Shown in pieces: positions 1 to 6,045 of a stretch of DNA of 6,075 nucleotides (the first letter of the stretch is position 1; the number at the start of each line of letters is the position of its first letter). Both the position numbers and the translations under genes were made by a program. Source of the stretch: CAYVBJ01 sp964517005 (GTDB taxonomy: Bacteria > Bacteroidota > Rhodothermia > Balneolales > Balneolaceae); assembly GCA_964517005.1 (NCBI GenBank), contig CAZFAJ010000131.1, positions 1-6,075 on the forward strand, written 5' to 3'. The notes under the pieces are model-generated. The model was not told the DNA's origin. It worked only from the letters and a program-made list of their open reading frames with translations, and ran no database searches.

Positions 1-8
1 TTCCTGTC

Positions 9-920
9 TCACATCCCCGGGGGACGCTCAAAAAATATATCCACGGAGTCAGAAGCAATTCCTCCGAAAATGCCAATTCCGCCATCTACGTGGAAAATCA
101 CATTTTGAATTTCCCCCGGTGAAATGGTTGATCCGCCAAGTTGTACACTTTGAGAACGGAGAAGGTCATTCAAATTGCTGTCAATGGAATTGACAACCAC
201 CCTGTTCTCACCAAAAAATGCAACTCCGATCCAGGGGTACTTAATGGTTATGGTGCCGTCCGGATTTACATCAAAATTTCCTTCATTGATCAGGGGTGAA
301 TCATTGTTGACAAAATCCTGAGCTTCCAGATCATCATCTTCCGTAACGGTTTCTCTGTAGAAAGGAGTCAGGTTATTAAATACCGGATCAAATGATATTG
401 TATTGATGACAAACACATTTTGGCGATTGTTGCCGGCGGGATTTGTCACCACCAGTTCGGGTTGCTCTTCTGATTGATAGACAGCAAACTCCGGAACATC
501 ATTGATGATCTTCAGGTCGCCTGGTATGGTTGTAACTGCGTTTAGCTCATCCTCATCTTCTTCTAATGTTATTTTTAACTGATAAGTGCGGCCAGGCTGT
601 ACCCTGTGGCTGCTGTTTTCGGGCAGGTAAACTCCATTTTGTTTCATGGTGAATTGAAAGGTTTCCTCCTCTGTCCCATTTTCACTCAGTAACAAGATGG
701 TCACATTTGCATTTTCGAGGGCAGCTTCTTCAAAAATATATTCCTCATTAGCGGGCACCGTAGCAGATAGTTTCACGAACGGCAGCGGCCTGTTTGCAAT
801 CATATAGGATTCCACAACCGGAATTTCCGTAAAATTGTCCTCTTCGAATGAGTTGCAGCCGGCAAAAACAAAAATTACCGGTAAAATGAAAAAAAATAAA
901 TAATGAATTTGTCTGTACAT
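9..920 (-). CDS. DUF4249-type outer-membrane lipoprotein
   Basis: This is a predicted lipoprotein of about 303 residues. After a short basic/aromatic N-terminus comes a hydrophobic stretch ending in the lipobox-like FAGC; the Cys (residue 22 from the ATG) would be lipidated and is followed by NSFEED. The acidic residues just after the Cys resemble the surface-export signal of Bacteroidota lipoproteins (inference). The mature part is acidic and rich in beta-type segments and Asn/Asp, without transmembrane helices. Overall pattern, size and position directly behind a TonB-dependent receptor fit the DUF4249 family, whose members accompany such receptors; the biochemical role is unknown. By analogy with SusD it may help capture or gate a substrate at the cell surface. 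Start: a TTG at 927-929 overlaps the receptor stop (TTGA). I prefer the ATG at 918-920, five bases after that stop, which keeps a normal lipoprotein signal. Neither has a convincing ribosome binding site, so translational coupling is likely. The stop is TGA at 9-11; no terminator is visible in the 8 bases left. Confidence 0.83.
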   Translation of the reverse strand: MYRQIHYLFFFILPVIFVFAGCNSFEEDNFTEIPVVESYMIANRPLPFVKLSATVPANEEYIFEEAALENANVTILLLSENGTEEETFQFTMKQNGVYLPENSSHRVQPGRTYQLKITLEEDEDELNAVTTIPGDLKIINDVPEFAVYQSEEQPELVVTNPAGNNRQNVFVINTISFDPVFNNLTPFYRETVTEDDDLEAQDFVNNDSPLINEGNFDVNPDGTITIKYPWIGVAFFGENRVVVNSIDSNLNDLLRSQSVQLGGSTISPGEIQNVIFHVDGGIGIFGGIASDSVDIFFERPPGM

Positions 921-925
921 GATTT

Positions 926-3220
926 TCAAAAATTTACAGTGTAGGATACGGATGGCACGATCGGCAGCAGGGTTACCTCATCGCGATCAACAGGATTTTC
1001 GTCAAAATCAAACTGAAAAAACCACACATTTCTGCGCGAATAGGCATTGATGATCTGAAAGTGCCACTCAGCCCTGCCCATATTAAAAAACGTACCAGAC
1101 CGGATAAACCCAAAATCCAGGCGGTGGTAGGCAGGTAAGCGGGATGCATTCACGTTTCCGACCGTAAATACATTTCTGTCATCCGTTCCAAATGGCACAT
1201 CTGAGAATGATGTCCGGCCCGACGGTTCTGTAAACGGCTGTCCGGTTGCATAATTAAATACGGCATTGGCACTCCACCGGTCAGACAACCTTAGATTTCC
1301 AACTACATTAAAATCATGCCGCCTGTCAAATTTAGGCGGAAAAAATCGTGCACCTGCTGCCGGGTTTAGTAAGTCGGTATTAAATCCCGGAAATTTTCTG
1401 CGCGTCTCGCCGTATGTGTATCCCAAAAATCCGGTTACGGTTCCCGTCTGTTTTTCAAACAGGAACTCTGCACCCCATGCATCTCCTTCTCCAAACCGGA
1501 ACAGTTCAGAATAATCCAGACCCGCCTGATCTGTGATAAACGGATCCAGTTCAAACAGGTCTCTCATGGTCCGATAATAGAGTTCTGCATCTAAGGCAAA
1601 TCCGCTGAAAGGGATTGTTTTGATACCCAGCACGAACTGATCCCCGAAAGATGGCGGCACTCCGTCGTCCGTTGTCAGCCAGAGATCGAACCCGGAAAAG
1701 GCCTCATTTGTAACCAGGGTCAGAAACTGATGATACCGCCCGTAGGCTGCCTGCAGGCGAACTTTTTCAGCCGGACGAAACTCAACAGATGCACGGGGAG
1801 ACAGACGCAGGTAATTCCCCTCTGTAAAATAATTTGTGCGCACACCTGCGGCGAGTATCCATTGATCGGCAGGCTGCCATTTATTTTGCATGTACGCGGA
1901 AGAGTAATTGGTGTTGATCCGGTTATTGAAGGTGTCATTATTATCAAAGCTGTCATTAAAGTTCAGCTCCAGGTTGCCTGCCCACACTCCTGCTGAAAGA
2001 GTATTCGCGCTGTTCAGGTCAAATTCAAAATCGGCTTTCACAGAAATATCCAGGATATCGTTATCTCTCTCAAAAGGAGTGCCTGCTATTTCGAAGCCGG
2101 GCTTATTAAAATAGCGCGAGCCTGTCACAGTCAGGCTTCCGAATACCTTTTCTGAAAGTATTTTTTTCCATGATGCGCTTACCGTTTGATTGCCATACCT
2201 CAGCCCGATATTTGCATCATCCCTGAATGGAAATGAAACCTTGTCATTGCCGGCATAAAACGCAAGCGAAAAACGGTCATTTGGAGTGGGGTCAACATTA
2301 AATTTTCCATTGATATCCAGGAAATGAAAGCTGTTCGGAATGTTATCGGAACTGTTGCGCGCTATTGCCAGGAACGGCTCAAGGGTAGATCTCCGGATTG
2401 CCAGCATCCACGATCCGTTTTTGACGGGACCTTCCATAAATACCCGGGATGCCAGCAAACCGACACTAACGGCACCACCTGTACGGTTACGGTTTCCATC
2501 CTTGTTATAAACGGTAAGTACGGATCCTATTCGCCCCCCGTACTGAGCCGGGTATCCGCCTTTAAAAAGACGCACATCTTTCACCGCATCGGGATTGAAG
2601 GTGGAATAAAATCCAAAAAAATGGGTAGGGTTATAGACGGTTGTTTCATCCAGTAAAATAAGAGTCTGGTCGGGGCTGCCACCTCTTATATAGAGGCCGC
2701 TCGAAAAATCTGAAGCAGCTTTCACACCGGGCAGCAGCTGTACAGACCTGAATACATCCGGTATGATTACAGCCGGAAGATCTTTTATAAGCTGGGTAGT
2801 CAGCTGTGATGTTCCAATATTTTTCTGTTCCTCGGCTTCAGCCTCCGATTGAACCGTAACCTCTTCCAGTTCTATATTCTCGGGCACAAGCTGAATGTCC
2901 AGACGGAGGGATTCACCGGCTTCCAGGCTTATCTCCTTTTCAAAGCGCCTGTACCCGATATAGGTGGCAACCAGTGTGTAGTTTCCCGGTTCAATTCCCG
3001 TAATTGAGTAGTATCCCGAATTATTTGAAGAGGTCCCTTTGTTGATTTCGATCAGGGCTATATTAGCCAGCAGAAGAGTTTCACCTGTCTCTTTATCCGA
3101 TACAATGCCATTCACAGAGGCAGTTTCCTGAGCTGCAACTGTGAACGGAAGGGTACCGATAACAATTAAGAATGCAATCAAGAGGCGTCTCCTTTGAAAT
3201 AGCTTATTTCTCTTCTTCAT
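926..3220 (-). CDS. TonB-dependent receptor with carboxypeptidase-regulatory-like N-terminal domain
   Basis: This 764-residue outer-membrane active transporter would use energy from TonB-ExbBD to import a ligand. Residues 1-30 are a Sec signal peptide (basic MKKRNKLFQRRR, hydrophobic core, VAA then QET). Residues ~33-112 form a CarboxypepD_reg-like beta-sandwich (VNGIVSDKETGE, GYYSITGIEPGNYTL, YIGY). A TonB-box-like ELEEVTV lies at 117-123. The plug follows at ~135-240 (LPAVIIPDVFRSVQLLPGV, LYIRGGSPDQTLILLDE, YPAQYGGRIGSVL). The rest is a beta-barrel with alternating aromatic strands, ending VSYTVNF; the terminal Phe is the usual signal for barrel assembly. It is much shorter than SusC-type receptors (~1000 residues) and closer to siderophore/vitamin receptor length, but belongs to the regulatory-domain class typical of Bacteroidota. 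The substrate cannot be read from sequence. The DUF4249 lipoprotein follows with a gap of five bases or an overlap, so the two form an operon. The ATG at 3218-3220 gives a standard signal peptide; no strong Shine-Dalgarno or promoter match is seen upstream. Confidence 0.95.
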   Translation of the reverse strand: MKKRNKLFQRRRLLIAFLIVIGTLPFTVAAQETASVNGIVSDKETGETLLLANIALIEINKGTSSNNSGYYSITGIEPGNYTLVATYIGYRRFEKEISLEAGESLRLDIQLVPENIELEEVTVQSEAEAEEQKNIGTSQLTTQLIKDLPAVIIPDVFRSVQLLPGVKAASDFSSGLYIRGGSPDQTLILLDETTVYNPTHFFGFYSTFNPDAVKDVRLFKGGYPAQYGGRIGSVLTVYNKDGNRNRTGGAVSVGLLASRVFMEGPVKNGSWMLAIRRSTLEPFLAIARNSSDNIPNSFHFLDINGKFNVDPTPNDRFSLAFYAGNDKVSFPFRDDANIGLRYGNQTVSASWKKILSEKVFGSLTVTGSRYFNKPGFEIAGTPFERDNDILDISVKADFEFDLNSANTLSAGVWAGNLELNFNDSFDNNDTFNNRINTNYSSAYMQNKWQPADQWILAAGVRTNYFTEGNYLRLSPRASVEFRPAEKVRLQAAYGRYHQFLTLVTNEAFSGFDLWLTTDDGVPPSFGDQFVLGIKTIPFSGFALDAELYYRTMRDLFELDPFITDQAGLDYSELFRFGEGDAWGAEFLFEKQTGTVTGFLGYTYGETRRKFPGFNTDLLNPAAGARFFPPKFDRRHDFNVVGNLRLSDRWSANAVFNYATGQPFTEPSGRTSFSDVPFGTDDRNVFTVGNVNASRLPAYHRLDFGFIRSGTFFNMGRAEWHFQIINAYSRRNVWFFQFDFDENPVDRDEVTLLPIVPSVSYTVNF

Positions 3221-3342
3221 GCAAAAGATTTGTCATAGATTATTGCATATATTCCATTATCGAATCTCACTAATCACGGCTTTCCTGTTATCGTTCCTGC
3301 CGGTCAAAATAAATTCCAACTAAAAACTGAATTTTCAAAATA

Positions 3343-3369
3343 TGGCGGGTTCCTTTCTTTCTCGACGAG
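3343..3369 (+). repeat. Imperfect direct repeat, copy A
   Basis: It begins TGGCGGGTTCCTTTCTTTC and ends in the palindrome CTCGACGAG. It aligns with copy B at 3448-3481 when B is allowed two 4-base insertions (CCCT in the pyrimidine tract, TCAG in the palindrome) plus one substitution (TGGCGGG versus TGGCAGG). Confidence 0.7.
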
Positions 3370-3396
3370 TAAAACTACAACCAAACCCGGACCTGT

Positions 3397-3432
3397 CCAA
3401 ATCGCTCGTCTGTCGGGTTAAAAAAGATTTGG
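3397..3432. repeat. Inverted repeat / potential stem-loop CCAAATC-GATTTGG
   Basis: A perfect 7-bp inverted repeat: CCAAATC at 3397-3403 and GATTTGG at 3426-3432, with a 22-base loop holding CTCGTCTGTCGGG and an A6 run. The loop is long and the stem AT-rich, so a stable RNA hairpin is uncertain. It does not sit after any gene end, so it is not an ordinary terminator. Confidence 0.5.
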
Positions 3433-3447
3433 CCTTCGGGATGACTG

Positions 3448-3481
3448 TGGCAGGTTCCTTCCCTTCTTTCTCGTCAGACGA
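3448..3481 (+). repeat. Imperfect direct repeat, copy B, ending in TCGTCAGACGA
   Basis: It begins TGGCAGGTTCCTTCCCTTC and ends in TCGTCAGACGA (3471-3481), a perfect palindrome of two 5-bp arms around one central A. It is longer than copy A by two 4-base pieces. The same palindrome recurs at 3519-3529, 48 bases further on. Confidence 0.7.
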
Positions 3482-3518
3482 CTGAGAGTTTATTATCCCT
3501 GGTGCATTTTTCCCAAAG

Positions 3519-3529
3519 TCGTCAGACGA
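3519..3529. repeat. Second copy of palindrome TCGTCAGACGA
   Basis: An exact second copy of the 11-bp palindrome found at 3471-3481. Its flanks differ (AAAG before, GGGATGG after), so the palindrome itself is the shared core. It lies about 100 bases upstream of the CPXCG start. It could be the edge of a repeat element or a paired binding site; the sequence alone does not decide. Confidence 0.6.
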
Positions 3530-3627
3530 GGGATGGACTCTTTGCCTTATCTTGCAATTAAAAACGTCACAAATCTGAATGCATTTTGCGAAATAACGGT
3601 TGTACAAAACAAAGGATTAAATATAAA

Positions 3628-3819
3628 ATGTACGGTGAATACGAACATACGTTTATGTGTCCTTATTGCGGTAGTCAGATAGAAATGATTCTTGAACAAT
3701 TTTATCCGGAACAGGAATATATTGAGGACTGTCCCGTATGCTGTAATCCGATCAAGATCAGTTACCGGTTTCAGGGAGAAACCCTAACCTTTTTTAACGC
3801 AGAATCCATTGAACAATAA
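3628..3819 (+). CDS. CPXCG motif-containing cysteine-rich (zinc-ribbon) protein
   Basis: This is a 63-residue soluble protein of the Cys_rich_CPXCG family. Two CPxC knuckles stand out: C11-P-Y-C14-G and C35-P-V-C38-C39, with the family-typical YIEDCPVCC around the second. The four knuckle cysteines most likely bind one zinc ion; the function of the family is not known. The reading frame extends upstream to a TTG at 3586, but the ATG at 3628 gives the usual ~60-residue length with the first knuckle near residue 11, so I chose it. A weak purine-rich AAAGGA lies 11 bases before the ATG. The gene ends TAA at 3817-3819 and overlaps the next gene by 11 bp, which suggests co-transcription and coupled translation with the flavoprotein. 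Upstream is the repeat island, and the receptor operon runs divergently. Confidence 0.9.
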   Translation: MYGEYEHTFMCPYCGSQIEMILEQFYPEQEYIEDCPVCCNPIKISYRFQGETLTFFNAESIEQ

Positions 3820-4393
3820 TTTACTTATATCACGTAACCTGAACATTGAAGAGGCCTGGAAAAAGGTGCTGAACGAGGTAAGAACAGCTGCCGGGGATCC
3901 CGGCCATCCGTTTCGTTATACCACACTTGCCACTGTTGATCAAAATGCATCGCCACGGCAAAGGATTGTAATTTTGCGAGGCTTTGAAAATGGCCTTGAG
4001 TTCCTGGTTTACACAGATAAAAGATCCGGCAAGGTTCATCAGATCAGGGAGAACAATTCTGTAAGCCTGCTGTTTTATGATGATCAAAACAAGCTTCAAT
4101 TGCTGGTTAATGGAGATGCCTCAATCATTACGGAAGGCCCGGTTCATGAAAAACACTGGGAGAATCACGGCCGGAAACGGGCACACTCTTTCACATCGGT
4201 ATTGGAGCCCGGAACACCCATCGGCCAACCCGAAGATGCATACGACTGGGATTTGGAAGATAACTCCAATTTCTGCCTGATCAGTATCAGAGCAACGGAG
4301 ATGGAGTTTTTACAATTGGACGGTCACCGCCACATACGGGGTTTAAAAGAGATAGAAGGCCGGCAACAACAGAACAGGTGGATTGCGCCTTAA
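3809..4393 (+). CDS. Pyridoxamine 5'-phosphate oxidase-family flavoprotein (split-barrel FMN-binding)
   Basis: This is a cytoplasmic protein of 194 residues with the PNPOx-like split beta-barrel. Recognisable elements are FRYTTLATVD (35-44), the phosphate-binding-type RIVILRG (52-58), YTDKRSGK (68-75, matching the TNYxSRK position of PdxH), the strand SVSLLFYDD (84-92), and a C-terminal NRWIAP like the RLAP end of PNPOx. The canonical PdxH substrate segment (WQGRxxRLHDR) is replaced by LQLDGHRHIRG, and the ESDxYFxSRP region also differs. I therefore call it a family member (perhaps the Alr4036-like Pyridox_oxase_2 branch) rather than true PdxH. FMN binding is expected; the substrate is unknown, and vitamin B6 oxidation is possible but unproven. 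Start: the only ATG/GTG/TTG between the upstream in-frame stop (3785-3787) and the conserved region is TTG at 3809, inside the CPXCG gene; no Shine-Dalgarno is evident, so coupling by termination-reinitiation is likely. The stop TAA is at 4391-4393. Confidence 0.88.
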   Translation: MNNNLLISRNLNIEEAWKKVLNEVRTAAGDPGHPFRYTTLATVDQNASPRQRIVILRGFENGLEFLVYTDKRSGKVHQIRENNSVSLLFYDDQNKLQLLVNGDASIITEGPVHEKHWENHGRKRAHSFTSVLEPGTPIGQPEDAYDWDLEDNSNFCLISIRATEMEFLQLDGHRHIRGLKEIEGRQQQNRWIAP

Positions 4394-4524
4394 ATAGTAT
4401 CGAGGCCCAAAATCAGTAACAGAAAGATGAGATAAACAGGTGCCGGTAAAGTACCGATTGGATATCTTTTCAGGAACAATAAGCCGGCACAACACAAATG
4501 GGCAGCAATAAAGCCAACTGTAAC
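4390..4524 (-). pseudogene. Possible C-terminal remnant of a lost membrane protein
   Basis: On the minus strand a start-less frame of 44 codons runs from just inside the GC-rich repeat to a TAA at 4390-4392. It encodes two hydrophobic segments, roughly VGFIAAHLCCAGLLFL and VYLIFLLLILGL, separated by the basic, Pro/Gly-containing loop KRYPIGTLPAP. This is what the tail of an integral membrane protein looks like. Its stop overlaps the convergent flavoprotein stop in the shared TTAA (4390-4393), an arrangement common for real convergent genes. Upstream, the frame passes into the repeat and meets a stop just beyond it, with no ATG, so an intact gene is excluded. I do not recognise the family. Chance is possible because the piece is short; confidence is low. 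Confidence 0.3.
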
Positions 4525-4525
4525 T

Positions 4526-4563
4526 CCTCTGCGCTCTCCGCACCTTCGCGACCTCTGCGTGAA
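4526..4563. repeat. Dispersed 'CCTCTGCG'-type intergenic repeat
   Basis: A GC-rich patch made of four degenerate 8-9-base units: CCTCTGCG, CTCTCCGCA, CCTTCGCGA, CCTCTGCGT, followed by GAAC. The first and last units are identical (4526-4533 and 4552-4559). On the minus strand it starts TTCACGCAGAGG and continues with GCGGAG and GCGCAGAGG. From memory, this 'TTCACGCAGAGGCGC...CGCAGAG' pattern recurs in intergenic DNA of many unrelated bacteria; its origin and role are unknown. Its composition contrasts with the AT-richer flanks. It interrupts or abuts the membrane-protein-like frame on its left. Confidence 0.6.
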
Positions 4564-4696
4564 CCTAAAACAAATATTTTACCAGAGGTTCCAAGCTGCA
4601 CCCCCAACATTAGCTGCAGCACACCAATACAATAAAACCGGTTTACCGCACGGCTCAATTCATTACCTGATTCCTCAGATCGATCAATTTTTTAGT
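4564..4696. other. Rest of the convergent intergenic region, nothing clear
   Basis: This stretch between the repeat and the end of the channel gene holds no gene I can support. It contains a 10-bp palindrome AAACCGGTTT (4635-4644) and AGCTGCA twice (4594-4600, 4612-4618), both possibly chance. A short T-run (TTTTTT, before the channel stop) has no convincing stem beside it, so I do not call a terminator for either convergent gene. Confidence 0.5.
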
Positions 4697-5989
4697 CTAT
4701 CGATTTGAAAAAAGAGCTCCCGCCTCCCGAAAATCATGACCTGAAGGCTGCTGGTAAATACGGAGGCCAAATTCGGATGCTACTGCTATCAGGTGATCAA
4801 AAATATCGGACTGTATACCTTCGTATTCCGCCCATGCCGTGGTATCTGTAAATAAATAAACCTGAAGTGGCAGCCCTCTGTCTGTCGGTTCAAGTTGCCT
4901 GACGAGCATAAACATATCTTTGTTCGACCTGGGGTGATTTTTCAGGTATTCGATTACGTAAGACCTGAATGTTCCGATATTGGTAAGCCAGCGTCCGTTG
5001 GTAATAATGGATGAACTCGATTGCATATGCTCCTTGTTGTAGCTGTGCACGTCATCCATCTTTTTATGAATATAATCTTTCAGCAAGCGTGATGTACTCA
5101 GGCGTTCAATCTCTTTATGTGTTAAAAAACGAATAGTGGAGATATCGATATGAATAGAACGCTTAATTCGTCGCCCGCCGGCTTCCTGCATACCGCGCCA
5201 GTTGCGAAAACTGTGCTCAAGGAATTTGTGTGTCGGGATTACAGTGATTGTTTTGTCCCAGTTTTGCACACGTACGGTGTTCAGGGCGATATCAATCACA
5301 TCCCCGTTGGCATCGAATTGCGGCATCTCGATCCAGTCTCCCACACGGATCAGGTCATTATTTGTAAGCTGAACACTGGCCACCAGCGAAAGCAGTGTGT
5401 CTCTGAAAAGAAGCAGAATAACCGCCATAATAGCGCCAATACCACTTAAGAAGTACCACGGCGATTTATCGGCCAGGCTCGAGATGATAAAAAATCCGGC
5501 CAATACATAAATAATCACCTTACCCAGCTGAACATAGCTCTTGATTGGTGTAAGATGGGCATCGGGTTTCATCAGGTAGAGAGTGTGAAGTGATGACAAA
5601 AATGCATCAAATACCCGTGCACCAACCAGTATCATTGCGGCGGCTGTGATACGGACGATAAAACCGGTCATCTCCTCGTCGAATTGCGGAACCAGTTCAA
5701 TGCCATTGTAAATAATCACCAGGGGAATCATGAAAAGGGCACGCTGTGGCAGATTGTGTTTCAGGATTACGGCATACCACTCGGTTGCTGTTCGTTCGTC
5801 CAGTTTGTGCAGAAACCGAACAATCCAGACACGGATCACAAAGTGCACAAGTGCTGCCAGCAGAAAGATGAGTGTCAGCCCGATGGCTGCCTCGGCCATC
5901 TCGGTCTGCATCTCTTTGGGTAGCAAATTTGCCAATCTTTCTATAAGCTGCAGTTGTGCAAAAGAAGTTATAATCATCCACATATTCAT
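4697..5989 (-). CDS. ybdG: YbdG/MscM-type mechanosensitive ion channel (MscS superfamily)
   Basis: This 430-residue inner-membrane channel should open under membrane tension to release solutes in hypo-osmotic shock. Five hydrophobic segments are visible: about 33-53, 83-98, 110-133, 153-171 and the pore-lining 177-198 (FLSGIGAIMAVILLLFRDTL). The MscS beta-domain follows with VGDWIEMP (216-223), GDVIDIALNTVRVQNWDKTI (229-248) and PTHKFLEHSFRNWRGM (252-266). GRRIKRSIHIDISTIRFL opens the C-terminal cytoplasmic domain, which includes the insertion characteristic of YbdG relatives and a late NIGTF...NHP and YEGIQSDIFDH stretch. Length and motifs match E. coli YbdG (about 415 residues) closely, and differ from the shorter MscS (286). 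Start: ATG at 5987-5989; in-frame ATGs at 5981-5983 and 5975-5977 are alternatives and would change only the N-terminus. It stands alone, convergent with the flavoprotein gene and divergent from a possible gene at the right edge. Confidence 0.93.
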   Translation of the reverse strand: MNMWMIITSFAQLQLIERLANLLPKEMQTEMAEAAIGLTLIFLLAALVHFVIRVWIVRFLHKLDERTATEWYAVILKHNLPQRALFMIPLVIIYNGIELVPQFDEEMTGFIVRITAAAMILVGARVFDAFLSSLHTLYLMKPDAHLTPIKSYVQLGKVIIYVLAGFFIISSLADKSPWYFLSGIGAIMAVILLLFRDTLLSLVASVQLTNNDLIRVGDWIEMPQFDANGDVIDIALNTVRVQNWDKTITVIPTHKFLEHSFRNWRGMQEAGGRRIKRSIHIDISTIRFLTHKEIERLSTSRLLKDYIHKKMDDVHSYNKEHMQSSSSIITNGRWLTNIGTFRSYVIEYLKNHPRSNKDMFMLVRQLEPTDRGLPLQVYLFTDTTAWAEYEGIQSDIFDHLIAVASEFGLRIYQQPSGHDFREAGALFSNR

Positions 5990-6007
5990 TATTCCGTACC
6001 GTTACTT

Positions 6008-6036
6008 ATGATATTTTCGTATGGCACAAAAGGTAA
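6008..6036 (-). promoter_or_regulatory. Weak sigma70-like promoter candidate for the channel gene
   Basis: Read on the minus strand, TATCAT (6008-6013) matches the -10 consensus in 5 of 6 positions and lies 17 bases from TTACCT (6031-6036), a poor -35 (3 of 6). It sits about 20 bases before the channel ATG. A 6-bp inverted repeat CGTTAC/GTAACG (6000-6005 and 6033-6038) brackets it and could be an operator, or chance. AT-rich sequence yields such matches easily. Confidence 0.2.
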
Positions 6037-6045
6037 CGAGATTTG

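Larger units (their letters stand above)
3343..3529. repeat. Intergenic repeat island with palindromes between divergent genes
   Basis: The middle of the 407-base gap between the receptor and the CPXCG gene is built from related short pieces. There is an imperfect direct repeat (3343-3369 and 3448-3481), the 9-bp palindrome CTCGACGAG (3361-3369), the 11-bp palindrome TCGTCAGACGA twice (3471-3481, 3519-3529), a related CTCGTCTGTCGGG (from 3405), and an inverted repeat CCAAATC/GATTTGG. Read on the minus strand it contains GTCATCCCGAAGG, a motif I associate with dispersed intergenic repeats in environmental bacteria (recollection, not checked). A long frame runs through it on the minus strand, but its product is just translated repeat. 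It may be a non-autonomous mobile repeat or a regulatory/transcript-structure element; the function is unknown. Confidence 0.7.

Noticed and set aside
3221..3342. Bacteroidota-type TAnnTTTG promoter for the receptor on the minus strand (TATTTTG occurs twice).
   Set aside because: Both matches are one base short of the motif and no TTG at the right distance is present.
3335..3607. A 90-codon minus-strand open frame across the divergent intergenic region.
   Set aside because: It runs through the repeat island and its product is low-complexity translated repeat (RRERKEP, EKEGKEP). It has no recognisable domain or signal, so I treat it as repeat sequence that happens to be open.
3586..3627. N-terminal extension of the CPXCG protein from a TTG at 3586.
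   Set aside because: The extra 14 residues are not needed for the zinc-ribbon, the ATG at 3628 gives the family's usual length, and the extension is polar and basic without family resemblance.
4444..4456. Perfect 5-bp hairpin CGGTA-AAG-TACCG after the flavoprotein gene, as a terminator.
   Set aside because: The stem is short, lies about 50 bases after the stop and is not followed by a T-run. It also falls in the membrane-protein-like frame.
4343..4658. Two minus-strand open frames of 62-66 codons across the region between the convergent genes.
   Set aside because: Both lack ATG support and cross the GC-rich repeat; their products show repeat-derived Arg/Glu runs. Only the third frame (4390-4524) has membrane-protein character.
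4660..4696. GATCGATC followed by a T-run as a terminator for the flavoprotein transcript.
   Set aside because: The dyad is short and self-complementary without a proper loop, and it lies about 280 bases from the stop codon.
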